Source: CAZCZR01 sp964503455
Lineage (GTDB): Bacteria > Bacillota > Clostridia > UBA1381
Length of the DNA: 64,000 bases
Direction of reading: 5' to 3'
Assembly: GCA_964503455.1 (NCBI GenBank)
Contig: CAZCZR010000001.1
Coordinates: 1-64,000 of the forward strand
This document shows positions 6,938 to 15,668 of this stretch, in pieces (the stretch's first letter is position 1; the number at the start of each line of letters is the position of its first letter). The position numbers and the translations under genes are program-made. The notes under the pieces were generated by a model. That model saw only the letters and a list, made by a program, of their open reading frames with translations, was not told the DNA's origin and searched no databases.

Positions 6938-8692
6938 ATGATCAAATCAATTCTAAAAAGCGTGCGTGAATATAAGAAGTACGCTTTTTTGACGCCGCTT
7001 TTTGTGGCGCTGGAGGTAGTGATGGAATGTATCATTCCGCTTGTTATGAAAAATATGATCGACGATATGACCGGCGATTCCTTGACCCCGATAGTCAAGT
7101 ACGGCATTATCCTTGCGATAATGGCGATAGTGTCGCTGCTTTTTGGCGTTGTATCGGCGCATACGGCTGTAAAAGGATCGACCGGCTTTGCGAAAAACCT
7201 GAGAAGCGATCTGTATGACCGCATACAGGATTTTTCTTTTGCGGAGATAGACCGTTTTTCCTCATCATCGCTTGTGACGAGAATGACGACCGACGTTACA
7301 AACGTGCAGCAGGCGTATCAGATGACGACGCGTATTGCCATACGCACACCGCTGATGCTGATATTCTCGTTCTTTATGAGCTTTTCCATAAGTCATAAGC
7401 TGGCGATGATATTCCTCGCGATACTTCCGGTGCTTGGCGTTATACTTTTTTACATCAGCTTCAAGGTAATGCCGATATTTAAGCGTATTTTCAAGCGATA
7501 TGACGCAATGAACAACTCCGTACAGGAAAATGTTGCGGGCATACGCGTTGTAAAGTCCTTTGTAAAAGAGGAGTACGAGAAGGAAAAATTCTCCGATGTT
7601 TCCGGCGAGGTCTGTAAGGACTTCACCATGGTCGAAAAGATACTTGCCTTAAACAACCCTACAATGATGTTTTGCATTTACGCGGCTATGGTGCTTATAT
7701 CGTTTTTCGGAGCAAAGGCTATAATCGCGTCGGGCGCGACGGAGCTTACCACGGGTGCGCTTTCCTCGCTTATCACCTACGGAACGCAGATACTGTCGTC
7801 AATGATGATGATCTCCATGGTGTTCGTCATGATCTCTATGGCTGAGGAGTCCGCAAGAAGAATAGGCGAGGTGCTTTCAACGGATTCCACCCTCACATCA
7901 CCGGAAAACGGAGTAAAAACAGTTCCGGACGGCTCGGTTCGTTTTGACAACGTGTCCTTCCGCTATTCAAAAAAGGCTAAAAAGGACTCGCTTCATTCGG
8001 TAAATCTCACGCTCAAATCGGGCGAAACGCTCGGCATAATCGGCGCGACAGGATCTTCAAAGACTACGCTTGTTCAGCTGATACCGCGTCTTTACGATGC
8101 CACGGAGGGAACCGTGTATGTCGGCGGCAGGGATGTAAGAGAGTACGATTTGGAGTCGCTTAGAAATGCTGTTGCGGTCGTGCTTCAGAAAAACGTGCTT
8201 TTCTCCGGCACGATAAAGGAAAACCTCCGCTGGGGCGATGAGAACGCCTCGGATGAGGAGATCGAGCGTGTATGCCGTCTTGCGCAGGCGGACGAGTTTA
8301 TACAGCAGTTCCCCCAAAAATATGACACCTACATAGAGCAGGGCGGCACCAACGTTTCCGGCGGTCAGAAGCAAAGGCTTTGTATCGCAAGAGCGCTTTT
8401 GAAAAAGCCGAAAATACTTATTCTTGATGACTCGACTTCGGCTGTCGATACGCGCACCGATGCGCTTATCCAGGCGGCGTTCAATTCGGAGATACCCGAC
8501 ACCACAAAGATAATCATAGCGCAGAGAGTATCCTCCATAGAAAAAGCGGATCATATAGCCGTAATGAGCGGTGGAAATATAACCGAGTACGGCACGCCCG
8601 CTGAGCTTTACAATGCAGGCGGAATTTACCGCGAGCTTTATGATTTGCAGACAAAGACGAAAGGAGATGAGGATGTTGAAGCGGATGACTGA
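6938..8692 (+). CDS. ABC exporter subunit with degenerate ATP site (first half)
   Basis: 584 residues: six-helix exporter domain (about 1-310) and ATPase domain with Walker A GATGSSKTT (about 369; S replaces G before K), signature VSGGQKQRL (about 474) and LILDDSTSAVD (about 495), where D replaces the catalytic E. This is the pattern of the inactive-site half of heterodimeric exporters such as BmrC/BmrD and TM287/288. The partner follows with a 20-nt overlap. A strong AAGGAGG precedes the ATG. It is clearly paralogous to the gene at 49478, which shares the run KKPKILILDDSTSAVD. Probable role: multidrug or lipid export. Confidence 0.88.
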   Translation: MIKSILKSVREYKKYAFLTPLFVALEVVMECIIPLVMKNMIDDMTGDSLTPIVKYGIILAIMAIVSLLFGVVSAHTAVKGSTGFAKNLRSDLYDRIQDFSFAEIDRFSSSSLVTRMTTDVTNVQQAYQMTTRIAIRTPLMLIFSFFMSFSISHKLAMIFLAILPVLGVILFYISFKVMPIFKRIFKRYDAMNNSVQENVAGIRVVKSFVKEEYEKEKFSDVSGEVCKDFTMVEKILALNNPTMMFCIYAAMVLISFFGAKAIIASGATELTTGALSSLITYGTQILSSMMMISMVFVMISMAEESARRIGEVLSTDSTLTSPENGVKTVPDGSVRFDNVSFRYSKKAKKDSLHSVNLTLKSGETLGIIGATGSSKTTLVQLIPRLYDATEGTVYVGGRDVREYDLESLRNAVAVVLQKNVLFSGTIKENLRWGDENASDEEIERVCRLAQADEFIQQFPQKYDTYIEQGGTNVSGGQKQRLCIARALLKKPKILILDDSTSAVDTRTDALIQAAFNSEIPDTTKIIIAQRVSSIEKADHIAVMSGGNITEYGTPAELYNAGGIYRELYDLQTKTKGDEDVEADD

Positions 8693-10598
8693 TGAGGAAA
8701 GACTTGCAAAAAATGCAAAATATAAGGATCATGTTATGCGCAGGATCCTCAATTACATGGGTATGTACTATAAGCCAAGGCTGTTGTTTGTGGGCTTGTG
8801 CATACTTGTAAGCTCCGTTTCCGGAGTTATATCCACCATATTTTTACAGAAGCTCATTGACGAATGTATCACTCCCGGAATAACGGCGGGCATGGACGCA
8901 GTATGGGGCGATTTGATAAAATACATAGCGATAATGGTTTCGATATATGCGTTGGGTGTGTTGGCTTCGTTTTTGTATACAAGGCTTCTCGCGGGAATCA
9001 CCCAAGGGTCGCTCATGCATTTTAGAAACGATATGTTCAACCGTATGCAAAGCCTTCCCGTCAAGTACTTTGACACGCACGCCCACGGCGATATAATGAG
9101 TACCTACACCAACGATACGGACGCTCTGCGCCAGTTCATGGGTCAGAGTATGCCCGCGATAATACAGGCGGTGCTTTCGGTTGTGTCGATATATGTGATG
9201 ATGCTTTCGTACAGCGTATATCTGACGCTGCTTGTAACGGCGGTAATGGTGTTTATGATATTTGTGACAAAGGCTATAGGCTCCAGAAGCTCGAAATATA
9301 TGCTTGCGCAGCAAAGAACGCTTGCCAAGGAGGAGGGCTTTGTCGAAGAAATGATCAAAGGGCAGCGCGTTGTGAAAGTGTTCTGTCATGAAGATAAGGG
9401 AAAATCCGACTTCAAAAAGATAAACGAGCAGCTCTGCGATGACAGCTGCCGCGCAAACACGCACTCGCTTATACTGATGCCGATACTGAATAACACCGGA
9501 CACCTGATGTATGTGCTTTTGGCGCTTGTCGGCGGACTAATGGTAGTGCTTGACGCGCCGAATCTGGGTCTTGCGGGAATTTCGACAGTATCCTTGGGCA
9601 TTATCGTGTCGTTTTTGAATATGTCGCGTCAGCTTTCCCAGACCATGGGCCAGATGTCAAACCAGATAGGCATGGTAGCTATGGCGCTTGCCGGAGCGAA
9701 GCGTATTTTTGAACTTATAGATGAAAAGCCCGAAAGCAAGGGCGGCGATATAGTCATAGTCCGCTGCCGTGAGGATAAGGACGGCAATATCATAGAATGT
9801 AAGGAAAGAACCGGTATGTGGGCATGGAAAAAGCCTGTCGCGGGTGGATACGAGTACACAAGACTGCGCGGAGATATAAAGCTTAACCATGTAGATTTCG
9901 GCTACGTTCCCGAAAAGACTGTGCTGCACGATATAACGCTTCACGCAAAGCACGGTCAGAAGATAGCCTTTGTCGGTTCCACCGGCGCGGGCAAGACCAC
10001 AATAACCAATCTGATAAACCGTTTCTATGATATAAACAGCGGCGAGATAATCTATGACGGCATTAATATAATGGACGTTAAAAAGGCGGAGCTTAGAAGA
10101 TCGCTTGGCATAGTATTGCAGGATGTTAACCTGTTTACGGGTACGGTCATGGACAATATCCGCTACGGACGTCTTCCTGCGACTGACGAGGAATGTATAG
10201 AGGCGGCAAAGCTTGCCAATGCCCACGATTTTATAACCAGACTGCCGGAAGGCTATGACACAATGCTTACAGGCAACGGCTCGCGTCTTTCACAGGGACA
10301 GCGTCAGCTCATTTCCATAGCGCGCGCGGCTGTGAATAATGCACCGGCTATGATACTTGACGAGGCAACCTCGTCCATAGATACAAGAACGGAAGCATTG
10401 GTTCAGGACGGTATGGATAAGCTCATGGAGGGAAGAACCGTATTCGTTATCGCCCATAGGCTTTCAACCGTCAGAAACTCGGATCAGATAATAGTACTTG
10501 AACACGGCAGGATAATAGAGCATGGCACGCATGACGAGCTTATCGCAAAGCGCGGCACGTACTACCAGCTCTATACCGGAGCGTTTGAGCTTGAATAA
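8673..10598 (+). CDS. ABC exporter subunit, active-site half
   Basis: 641 residues from the ATG at 8673, six nt after AAAGGAG; earlier starts (8613, 8667) lie inside the previous gene or too close to that site. Six membrane helices are followed by an ATPase domain with Walker A GSTGAGKTT (about 434), LSQGQRQLISIARAA (about 538) and an intact MILDEATSSID (about 560). Between the domains lies an insert of about 35 residues (around KDGNIIECKERTGMWAW), absent from its paralogue at 51207 but common in clostridial subunits of this type. It pairs with the preceding gene, so one canonical and one degenerate ATP site are expected. Confidence 0.88.
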   Translation: MLKRMTDEERLAKNAKYKDHVMRRILNYMGMYYKPRLLFVGLCILVSSVSGVISTIFLQKLIDECITPGITAGMDAVWGDLIKYIAIMVSIYALGVLASFLYTRLLAGITQGSLMHFRNDMFNRMQSLPVKYFDTHAHGDIMSTYTNDTDALRQFMGQSMPAIIQAVLSVVSIYVMMLSYSVYLTLLVTAVMVFMIFVTKAIGSRSSKYMLAQQRTLAKEEGFVEEMIKGQRVVKVFCHEDKGKSDFKKINEQLCDDSCRANTHSLILMPILNNTGHLMYVLLALVGGLMVVLDAPNLGLAGISTVSLGIIVSFLNMSRQLSQTMGQMSNQIGMVAMALAGAKRIFELIDEKPESKGGDIVIVRCREDKDGNIIECKERTGMWAWKKPVAGGYEYTRLRGDIKLNHVDFGYVPEKTVLHDITLHAKHGQKIAFVGSTGAGKTTITNLINRFYDINSGEIIYDGINIMDVKKAELRRSLGIVLQDVNLFTGTVMDNIRYGRLPATDEECIEAAKLANAHDFITRLPEGYDTMLTGNGSRLSQGQRQLISIARAAVNNAPAMILDEATSSIDTRTEALVQDGMDKLMEGRTVFVIAHRLSTVRNSDQIIVLEHGRIIEHGTHDELIAKRGTYYQLYTGAFELE

Positions 10599-10668
10599 TT
10601 CCGCGGCTGCTCTATATGCGTGTCCAATTAACCGAGCGATAAATCAAGAAATACAAAGGGGAAATTAA

Positions 10669-11346
10669 ATGGCATTTAAGTTGAACAGCGTTGTACCTTG
10701 GGGCAGAAATATGAATGAATATAAATTGATGTTCCGGTTAAACGAAGAAGATATGTCAAAGAGAATCGCGGGTTTTGGAGACGGTCCCGCCTGCTTTAAC
10801 TGTGAAATGACGGAACGGAATGGAAATGTTACCTCTTTTGATATAATATATCAATTTTCCCGATCGGATATTGAAAAGCGAATAGAGGAAGTCCGTTTTG
10901 AGGTTATGCAGCAAATGCGGGAGAATACGGATAATTATGTATGGAAGAATATAAAAGACCTTGACGACCTTGAAAATACTCGTATGTCCGCTATGAGAAA
11001 ATTTTTATCCGACTACGAAAAGGGCAGGTCCGAGGGACGTTATGTATTTCACGAATTGCCAAATAAACTGCCCTATGCTGACAGTTATTTCGATATTGGA
11101 TTAAGTTCACATTTTCTATTGATGTACACATCGCTGGGGTATGATTTTCATATTGCATCCATGACAGAAATGCTCAGAGTGTGTAAAGAAATAAGGATTT
11201 TTCCCATTGTTGATTTAGACGCAAACGGTACGGATTTGATTAAAAATGTAATAGCTTATTTCCAAAAAAATTACAGGACGGAAATTGTTGAAACGGAATA
11301 TGAATTTCAAAAAGGCGATAATAAATTATTGATTATCAGCAAATAA
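10669..11346 (+). CDS. SAM-dependent methyltransferase-like protein
   Basis: 225 residues. The N-terminal half has a motif I-like segment, RIAGFGDGPACFN (about 32-44), and a motif II position at VTSFDIIYQFS. Later come LPYADSYFDIGLSSHFLLMY (post-motif region) and MLRVCKEIRIFPIV. I recall a family of predicted methyltransferases of this length with the same opening (KLNSVVPWGR). Substrate unknown. The gene is visibly richer in A and T than its neighbours, which may mean transfer. It has its own AAAGGGG ribosome binding site 71 bp after the exporter and ends before a good terminator. Confidence 0.6.
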   Translation: MAFKLNSVVPWGRNMNEYKLMFRLNEEDMSKRIAGFGDGPACFNCEMTERNGNVTSFDIIYQFSRSDIEKRIEEVRFEVMQQMRENTDNYVWKNIKDLDDLENTRMSAMRKFLSDYEKGRSEGRYVFHELPNKLPYADSYFDIGLSSHFLLMYTSLGYDFHIASMTEMLRVCKEIRIFPIVDLDANGTDLIKNVIAYFQKNYRTEIVETEYEFQKGDNKLLIISK

Positions 11347-11406
11347 TCATATGAATCCCGATTTATCGGCAAACCGGCAAACCCGACCGAGCAGGTCAAA
11401 GGTAAA

Positions 11407-11436
11407 GGGGCGACAGCACAAATGCTGCCGCCTTTT
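11407..11436 (+). terminator. Terminator after the methyltransferase-like gene
   Basis: GGGGCGACAGCA, loop CAAA, then TGCTGCCGCC and TTTT (about 11407-11436). Confidence 0.7.
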
Positions 11437-11450
11437 GCTGTAATCATATA

Positions 11451-11482
11451 AAAATCGCGGCAAGCCCAAAGGACTCGCCGCG
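11451..11482 (-). terminator. Terminator of the tRNA-Met gene
   Basis: On the minus strand CGCGGCGAG pairs with CTTGCCGCG (11482-11456) and is followed by ATTTTT, directly after the tRNA 3' end. Confidence 0.7.
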
Positions 11483-11485
11483 ACG

Positions 11486-11562
11486 TGGTAGCGATAAGTG
11501 GACTTGAACCACTGACACCGCGGGTATGAACCGCGTGCTCTAGCCAGCTGAGCTATATCGCC
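11486..11562 (-). tRNA. tRNA-Met (CAT), elongator type
   Basis: 77 nt on the minus strand. The acceptor arm GGCGATA pairs with TATCGCT with a G-U first pair. The D arm is AGCTCAGCTGGCTAGAGC; the anticodon stem CGCGG/CCGCG encloses the loop TTCATAC with anticodon CAT; the T arm contains GGTTCAAGTCC. CCA is encoded. The G1-U72 pair and the TTCATACCC run match Firmicutes elongator tRNA-Met; initiator tRNA would lack a first base pair. tRNA-Ile2 (lysidine) is less likely. Confidence 0.92.
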
Positions 11563-11577
11563 GTAACAACGTATTTT

Positions 11578-11606
11578 ATTATACATCAAATTTTTACGCT
11601 TGTCAA
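11578..11606 (-). promoter_or_regulatory. Consensus promoter of tRNA-Met
   Basis: On the minus strand TTGACA (11606-11601), a 17-bp spacer and TATAAT (11583-11578), 16 bp before the tRNA 5' end: a perfect sigma-A promoter. Confidence 0.85.
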
Positions 11607-11747
11607 GCATTTTTTGAAAAAAGGTTGAAAAAAATTAAAATTTCTCATTATATGCCATTGTTTGTATATTACTGTTTCAAAAAAATCACGGGTACATTCG
11701 CTGCTCCGATTTTTTCGCTTTACACACAACTTTTTTTCAAAAACCCC

Positions 11748-11776
11748 TTTACAAAAGCGCGGTATTGATGTATAAT
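11748..11776 (+). promoter_or_regulatory. Sigma-A promoter of the rib operon
   Basis: TTTACA (11748-11753), a 17-bp spacer and TATAAT (11771-11776), about 20 bp before the FMN riboswitch. The 185 bp between the tRNA promoter and this one are AT-rich and hold no other feature that I can see. Confidence 0.8.
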
Positions 11777-11797
11777 GATATTAATGTATAAATTATG

Positions 11798-11906
11798 ATC
11801 TTCGGGGCGGGGTGAAAGTCCCCACCGGCGGTAAAGTCCGCAAGCCTGAAAGGGTTGATCCGGTGCGATTCCGGAACCGACGGTTACAGTCCGGATGAAA
11901 GAAGAT
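11798..11906 (+). promoter_or_regulatory. FMN riboswitch (RFN element)
   Basis: All conserved blocks of the RFN element are present in order: TTCGGGGCGGGGTGAAAG at the start, TCCCCACCGGCGGTAAAG, CCGCAAGCC, GATCCGGTGCGATTCCGG, CCGACGGTTACAGTC and GGATGAAAGAAGAT at the end. The 5' ATCTTC pairs with the 3' GAAGAT as P1. It binds FMN and controls the downstream riboflavin genes, here probably by transcription attenuation through the hairpin at 11923-11945. Confidence 0.95.
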
Positions 11907-11922
11907 AAATGCCGTTTTGCAG

Positions 11923-11952
11923 CCGTTTATCCCTGAGGTAAACGGTATTTTT
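11923..11952 (+). terminator. Attenuator hairpin of the FMN riboswitch
   Basis: CCGTTTA and TAAACGG (about 11923-11945) enclose TCCCTGAGG and are followed by TATTTTTAT. It lies between the riboswitch and the ribD start, as expected for an FMN-induced terminator. Confidence 0.75.
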
Positions 11953-11970
11953 ATATGCGGAGATGATTTT

Positions 11971-13089
11971 ATGAGCATACATGAGCAATATATGCGCCGC
12001 GCCATAGAGCTTGCAAAGCGCGGCGAGGGACACACGAATCCCAATCCTATGGTGGGTGCGGTCATAGTCAAGGACGGCAAAATCATAGGTGAGGGTTTTC
12101 ATGAACGTTACGGAGAACTTCACGCGGAGAGAAACGCCTTTAAAAACCTGACCGAGTCCGCTGAGGGCGCGGATATGTACGTAACCCTTGAACCCTGTTG
12201 CCATCACGGTAAACAGCCGCCATGCACCGATGCGGTTATCGCCCATAAGATACGCCGCGTTTTTGTCGGCTCTCCCGACCCGAATCCTCTTGTGTCGGGC
12301 AGGGGAGTGGAAATACTTAGAGAAGCCGGAATTGAGGTCGTGACCGATCTTCTGCGCGGGGAGTGCGATGCGGTAAATGAAGTGTTTTTCCACTACATCA
12401 CAACCGGGATGCCGTATGTCGTTGCCAAATACGCAATGTCTGCAGACGGAAAGATCGCGACTGTGACAGGCGACAGCAAATGGATCACAAACGAGGAATC
12501 GCGCCGAAGGGTCCATGCCATGCGCGGACGGTATTTTGCCATAATGGCGGGCATAGGCACGGTTTTAGCCGATGATCCGATGCTCAACTGCCGCATAGGC
12601 GGCGCAAGGGATCCCGTGCGCGTCATAGCCGACTCTCACCTTTCAATACCGTCAGAGTGCAATATTTTAAAAACCGCCGACGATATAAAAACTTACATCG
12701 CATATACTAATGCCAATGCGGCTGATATTGAGCGTGTTGAAAAAAGCGGCGCGATATGTGCGAAGATCCCCGCCGGCGCAGACGGAGAAGCGGATCTTCG
12801 GGAGCTTATGAGGTATCTGGGCGGTCAGAAGATAGACAGCGTTTTGCTTGAAGGCGGCGCGGAGCTGAATTTCAGCGCTTTTAAGGCGGGTATTGTAAAC
12901 AAAGCAGTGACCTTTACGGCTCCGATGATAATAGGCGGAGCAGGGGCGAAAGCTCCTGTCGGCGGCGCGGGTTTTGAGCGCATATCGGATTCTGTGCGGC
13001 TGGAGCTTGAGCGTGTTGAGGTCATCGGAGGCGATATAATGGCGGAATATAAGGTCGGGCAAATATCATCGGAACCGAAATCGAGGTGA
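11971..13089 (+). CDS. ribD: Riboflavin biosynthesis protein RibD (deaminase/reductase)
   Basis: 372 residues from the ATG at 11971, with GGAGATGA upstream; an upstream in-frame start would lie in the attenuator. The N-terminal deaminase domain (1-145) has zinc ligands H51 (HAE, with proton-shuttle E53), C76 and C85 in EPCCHHGKQPPC. The C-terminal reductase domain (about 148-370) has YVVAKYAMSADGKIA and LLEGGAELN. It converts the GTP-derived pyrimidine to 5-amino-6-ribitylaminouracil in two steps. First gene of the four-gene rib operon. Its last codons overlap the start region of ribE. Confidence 0.95.
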   Translation: MSIHEQYMRRAIELAKRGEGHTNPNPMVGAVIVKDGKIIGEGFHERYGELHAERNAFKNLTESAEGADMYVTLEPCCHHGKQPPCTDAVIAHKIRRVFVGSPDPNPLVSGRGVEILREAGIEVVTDLLRGECDAVNEVFFHYITTGMPYVVAKYAMSADGKIATVTGDSKWITNEESRRRVHAMRGRYFAIMAGIGTVLADDPMLNCRIGGARDPVRVIADSHLSIPSECNILKTADDIKTYIAYTNANAADIERVEKSGAICAKIPAGADGEADLRELMRYLGGQKIDSVLLEGGAELNFSAFKAGIVNKAVTFTAPMIIGGAGAKAPVGGAGFERISDSVRLELERVEVIGGDIMAEYKVGQISSEPKSR

Positions 13090-13094
13090 TAAGT

Positions 13095-13736
13095 GTGTTT
13101 ACAGGCATTATTGAGGAAGTTGGAACCGTAGAAAAGATAGGCGGCGGCAGACTCAGCGTTAGGGCAGAGAAGATATTCTCGGATATGCGCATCGGGGACA
13201 GCATAGCTGTCAACGGAGTGTGTCTTACGGTATGCTCGTTCGGCGGTGGTGTGTTCACTGCGGACGTTATGGGCGAAACTGTCAGAAGATCGTCCCTTTC
13301 GGAGCTTTCAAACGGCTCAAAGGTAAATCTTGAGCGGGCGATGGCTGCCGACGGAAGATTCGGCGGGCATATAGTGCAGGGTCATGTTGACGGCGTGGGC
13401 GTGATAAGCGGAATAAAACGCGAAAACAACGCTGTATGGATAATGATTAACGCCGATAAAGACGTCACATCGCTTATCGTCGAAAAAGGTTCTGTCGCTG
13501 TTGACGGAATAAGTCTTACGGCAGCATATGCGGGTGACGGCAGCTTTGCGGTGTCGGTAATACCGCATACCGGCGCCGAAACGACTCTTTTGGATAAGAA
13601 AGAGGGAAGCAAGGTCAATATTGAATGTGACATTGTCGGCAAATATATTAAAAGGCTTATGTCCGTAAAAGAAGGAAGCGGAAACGGCGGTTCCGCCGTC
13701 ACAACGGAGCTTCTGTCGCGTTACGGATTTATATGA
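13095..13736 (+). CDS. ribE: Riboflavin synthase alpha chain
   Basis: 213 residues from a GTG at 13095, giving the usual opening [17 protein letters not shown] upstream, overlapping the end of ribD, supports this start over the GTG at 13086. Two homologous lumazine-binding halves are visible: [11 protein letters not shown] with [11 protein letters not shown] in the first region, and [12 protein letters not shown] in the second. It dismutates two 6,7-dimethyl-8-ribityllumazine molecules to riboflavin. The symbol is ribE in the Bacillus sense (ribC in E. coli). The end overlaps the ribosome binding site of ribBA. Confidence 0.95.
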   Translation: MFTGIIEEVGTVEKIGGGRLSVRAEKIFSDMRIGDSIAVNGVCLTVCSFGGGVFTADVMGETVRRSSLSELSNGSKVNLERAMAADGRFGGHIVQGHVDGVGVISGIKRENNAVWIMINADKDVTSLIVEKGSVAVDGISLTAAYAGDGSFAVSVIPHTGAETTLLDKKEGSKVNIECDIVGKYIKRLMSVKEGSGNGGSAVTTELLSRYGFI

Positions 13737-13750
13737 AAGGAATGATCGTT

Positions 13751-14953
13751 ATGAAGAATAAAGCTTCCATAGAGCAAGCGCTTTCCGATCTGAAAAACGG
13801 CAAAATGATTGTCATGATAGATGATGAAAACCGTGAGAACGAGGGCGATGTGATAGTCGCGGCTGAGTTTGCCGACTGCGAGGCGGTTAATTTTATGGCA
13901 AGCCGCGCCAAGGGTCTTATATGTATGCCTATGTCGGCGGAATGGGCGGAGAAGCTTGACCTTGCGCCCATGGTTAAGCAAAATACGGATAATCATGAAA
14001 CGGCGTTTACCGTTTCGATCGATCACAAGTCAACGACCACCGGAATTTCGGCGTATGAACGCTCAATTACAGCTATGGCGGTGGCGGACGACTGCGCAAA
14101 ACCTGAGGACTTTCGCCGTCCGGGGCATATGTTCCCGCTGATATCAAAGCCGATGGGTGTTTTTGAAAGGCGCGGTCACACGGAAGCCACGGTGGATCTT
14201 ATGCGTCTTGCGGGATTGAAACCGTGCGGGCTGTGCTGTGAGATCATGCGCGATGACGGTATGATGATGAGAGATATTGATCTTGCGGAGTTTGCCAAGG
14301 AAAACAAGCTGACCTACTGTTCGGTTGCCGATCTTGTTGCTTACAGAAAATGCCACGAGATATTGGTAGAGTGCGTTGCGAAGGCGAAAATGCCTACCCG
14401 ATACGGCGATTTCACGATTTACGGCTATGTAAACAAATTGAACGGCGAGCATCATGTGGCGCTGACAAAAGGAAAGATTGACGACGGTAAGCCGGTGCTT
14501 TGCAGAGTTCATTCGGAGTGCCTTACGGGTGACGCGCTTGGTTCGGCGCGCTGCGACTGCGGTGAGCAGTATGACGCGGCAATGAAAAAAATCGCCGAAG
14601 AGGGAAGAGGTGTTCTCGTTTATATGCGTCAGGAGGGACGCGGCATAGGACTTATAAATAAGATCCGCGCTTATGAGCTTCAGGACAAGGGCATGGACAC
14701 CATAGAGGCAAATCTTGCCCTCGGTTTTCCCGCCGATATGCGTGATTATACCATAGGTGCGCAGATACTTTCCGACCTCGGCGTGTCGAAGATGAGGCTT
14801 ATGACAAACAACCCCAAAAAGATAGAGGGTCTTGACGGCTACGGGCTTGAGATAACCGAGCGTGTTCCTATACAGATGCCCTTGAAAAAAACAGATGCGT
14901 TCTACTTAAAGACCAAGCAGGAGAAAATGGGTCACTGGCTTAATTACAAATAA
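13751..14953 (+). CDS. ribBA: Bifunctional DHBP synthase / GTP cyclohydrolase II
   Basis: 400 residues from the ATG at 13751 (AAAGGA nine nt upstream; the earlier in-frame ATG at 13733 lies before that site). The N-terminal 3,4-dihydroxy-2-butanone-4-phosphate synthase domain (1-200) has [10 protein letters not shown] and [10 protein letters not shown]. The C-terminal GTP cyclohydrolase II domain (about 205-400) has zinc-binding [19 protein letters not shown] and [10 protein letters not shown]. It provides both starting compounds of riboflavin synthesis. Third gene of the operon. Confidence 0.96.
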   Translation: MKNKASIEQALSDLKNGKMIVMIDDENRENEGDVIVAAEFADCEAVNFMASRAKGLICMPMSAEWAEKLDLAPMVKQNTDNHETAFTVSIDHKSTTTGISAYERSITAMAVADDCAKPEDFRRPGHMFPLISKPMGVFERRGHTEATVDLMRLAGLKPCGLCCEIMRDDGMMMRDIDLAEFAKENKLTYCSVADLVAYRKCHEILVECVAKAKMPTRYGDFTIYGYVNKLNGEHHVALTKGKIDDGKPVLCRVHSECLTGDALGSARCDCGEQYDAAMKKIAEEGRGVLVYMRQEGRGIGLINKIRAYELQDKGMDTIEANLALGFPADMRDYTIGAQILSDLGVSKMRLMTNNPKKIEGLDGYGLEITERVPIQMPLKKTDAFYLKTKQEKMGHWLNYK

Positions 14954-14980
14954 AATATAAAGCGAAAGGAAGTTTTAAAA

Positions 14981-15445
14981 ATGAAAGTACTTGAAGGAAA
15001 GCTTGTAGCGGATAATATGAAGATCGCTATAGTCGCATCAAGGTTCAACGAGTTTATTGTGTCGAAGCTTGTAAGCGGGGCAGAGGACTGTCTGCTCCGC
15101 CACGAGGTCGGTCCGGACGATATAACGCTTGCATGGGTGCCGGGTGCGTTTGAAATACCCCTTACCGCAAAAAAGATGGCGGAATCGGGAAAATATGACG
15201 CGGTGATCTGCCTTGGAGCGGTTATACGCGGCGCAACCAGTCACTATGACTATGTGTGCAACGAGGTGTCAAAGGGTATTGCTCAAGTGTCGCTTGCAAC
15301 CGGCGTTCCTGTAATGTTCGGCGTTGTCACGACCGAAAATATCGAGCAGGCTATAGAGCGTGCCGGAACAAAAGCGGGCAACAAGGGTTATGACTGCGCT
15401 CTGAGTGCAATCGAAATGGTTCGTCTTATGCGCGAGATAGGTTAA
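14981..15445 (+). CDS. ribH: 6,7-dimethyl-8-ribityllumazine synthase
   Basis: 154 residues, the usual length. Family marks: [54 protein letters not shown] and [20 protein letters not shown]. It condenses the RibD-derived pyrimidine with DHBP to lumazine and assembles into icosahedral shells in many bacteria. Last gene of the rib operon, followed by a terminator. Confidence 0.96.
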   Translation: MKVLEGKLVADNMKIAIVASRFNEFIVSKLVSGAEDCLLRHEVGPDDITLAWVPGAFEIPLTAKKMAESGKYDAVICLGAVIRGATSHYDYVCNEVSKGIAQVSLATGVPVMFGVVTTENIEQAIERAGTKAGNKGYDCALSAIEMVRLMREIG

Positions 15446-15472
15446 TGAACCGCTGATTTGTACACAAATTTT

Positions 15473-15507
15473 GCCGGAGAGAGGCATGAACTTCTTTCCG
15501 GCTTTTT
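15473..15507 (+). terminator. Terminator of the rib operon
   Basis: GCCGGA (15473-15478) and TCCGGC (15497-15502) with inner AGA/TCT pairing, then TTTTT. Confidence 0.75.
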
Positions 15508-15591
15508 GCGTTACGCATGGGCCGGATATAAGTTTATTGTAAGCGAATATGAACTTTTGTGTAAAACTGTGATTTATTTTTAAAAAATGTA

Positions 15592-15620
15592 TGGACAAAC
15601 GGTAAAAAATGATGTATAAT
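15592..15620 (+). promoter_or_regulatory. Sigma-A promoter of asnA
   Basis: TGGACA (15592-15597), a 17-bp spacer and TATAAT (15615-15620), 48 bp before the asnA ATG. Confidence 0.7.
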
Positions 15621-15668
15621 ATATAATGAGTTATAAGTATTTTTATAAAGAAAGGTTTGATAATCCAC

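Noticed and set aside
11978..13089. RibD start at 11917 within the attenuator region
   Set aside because: That start lies within the terminator hairpin region and lacks a ribosome binding site; the ATG at 11971 has GGAGATGA and gives the normal N-terminus.
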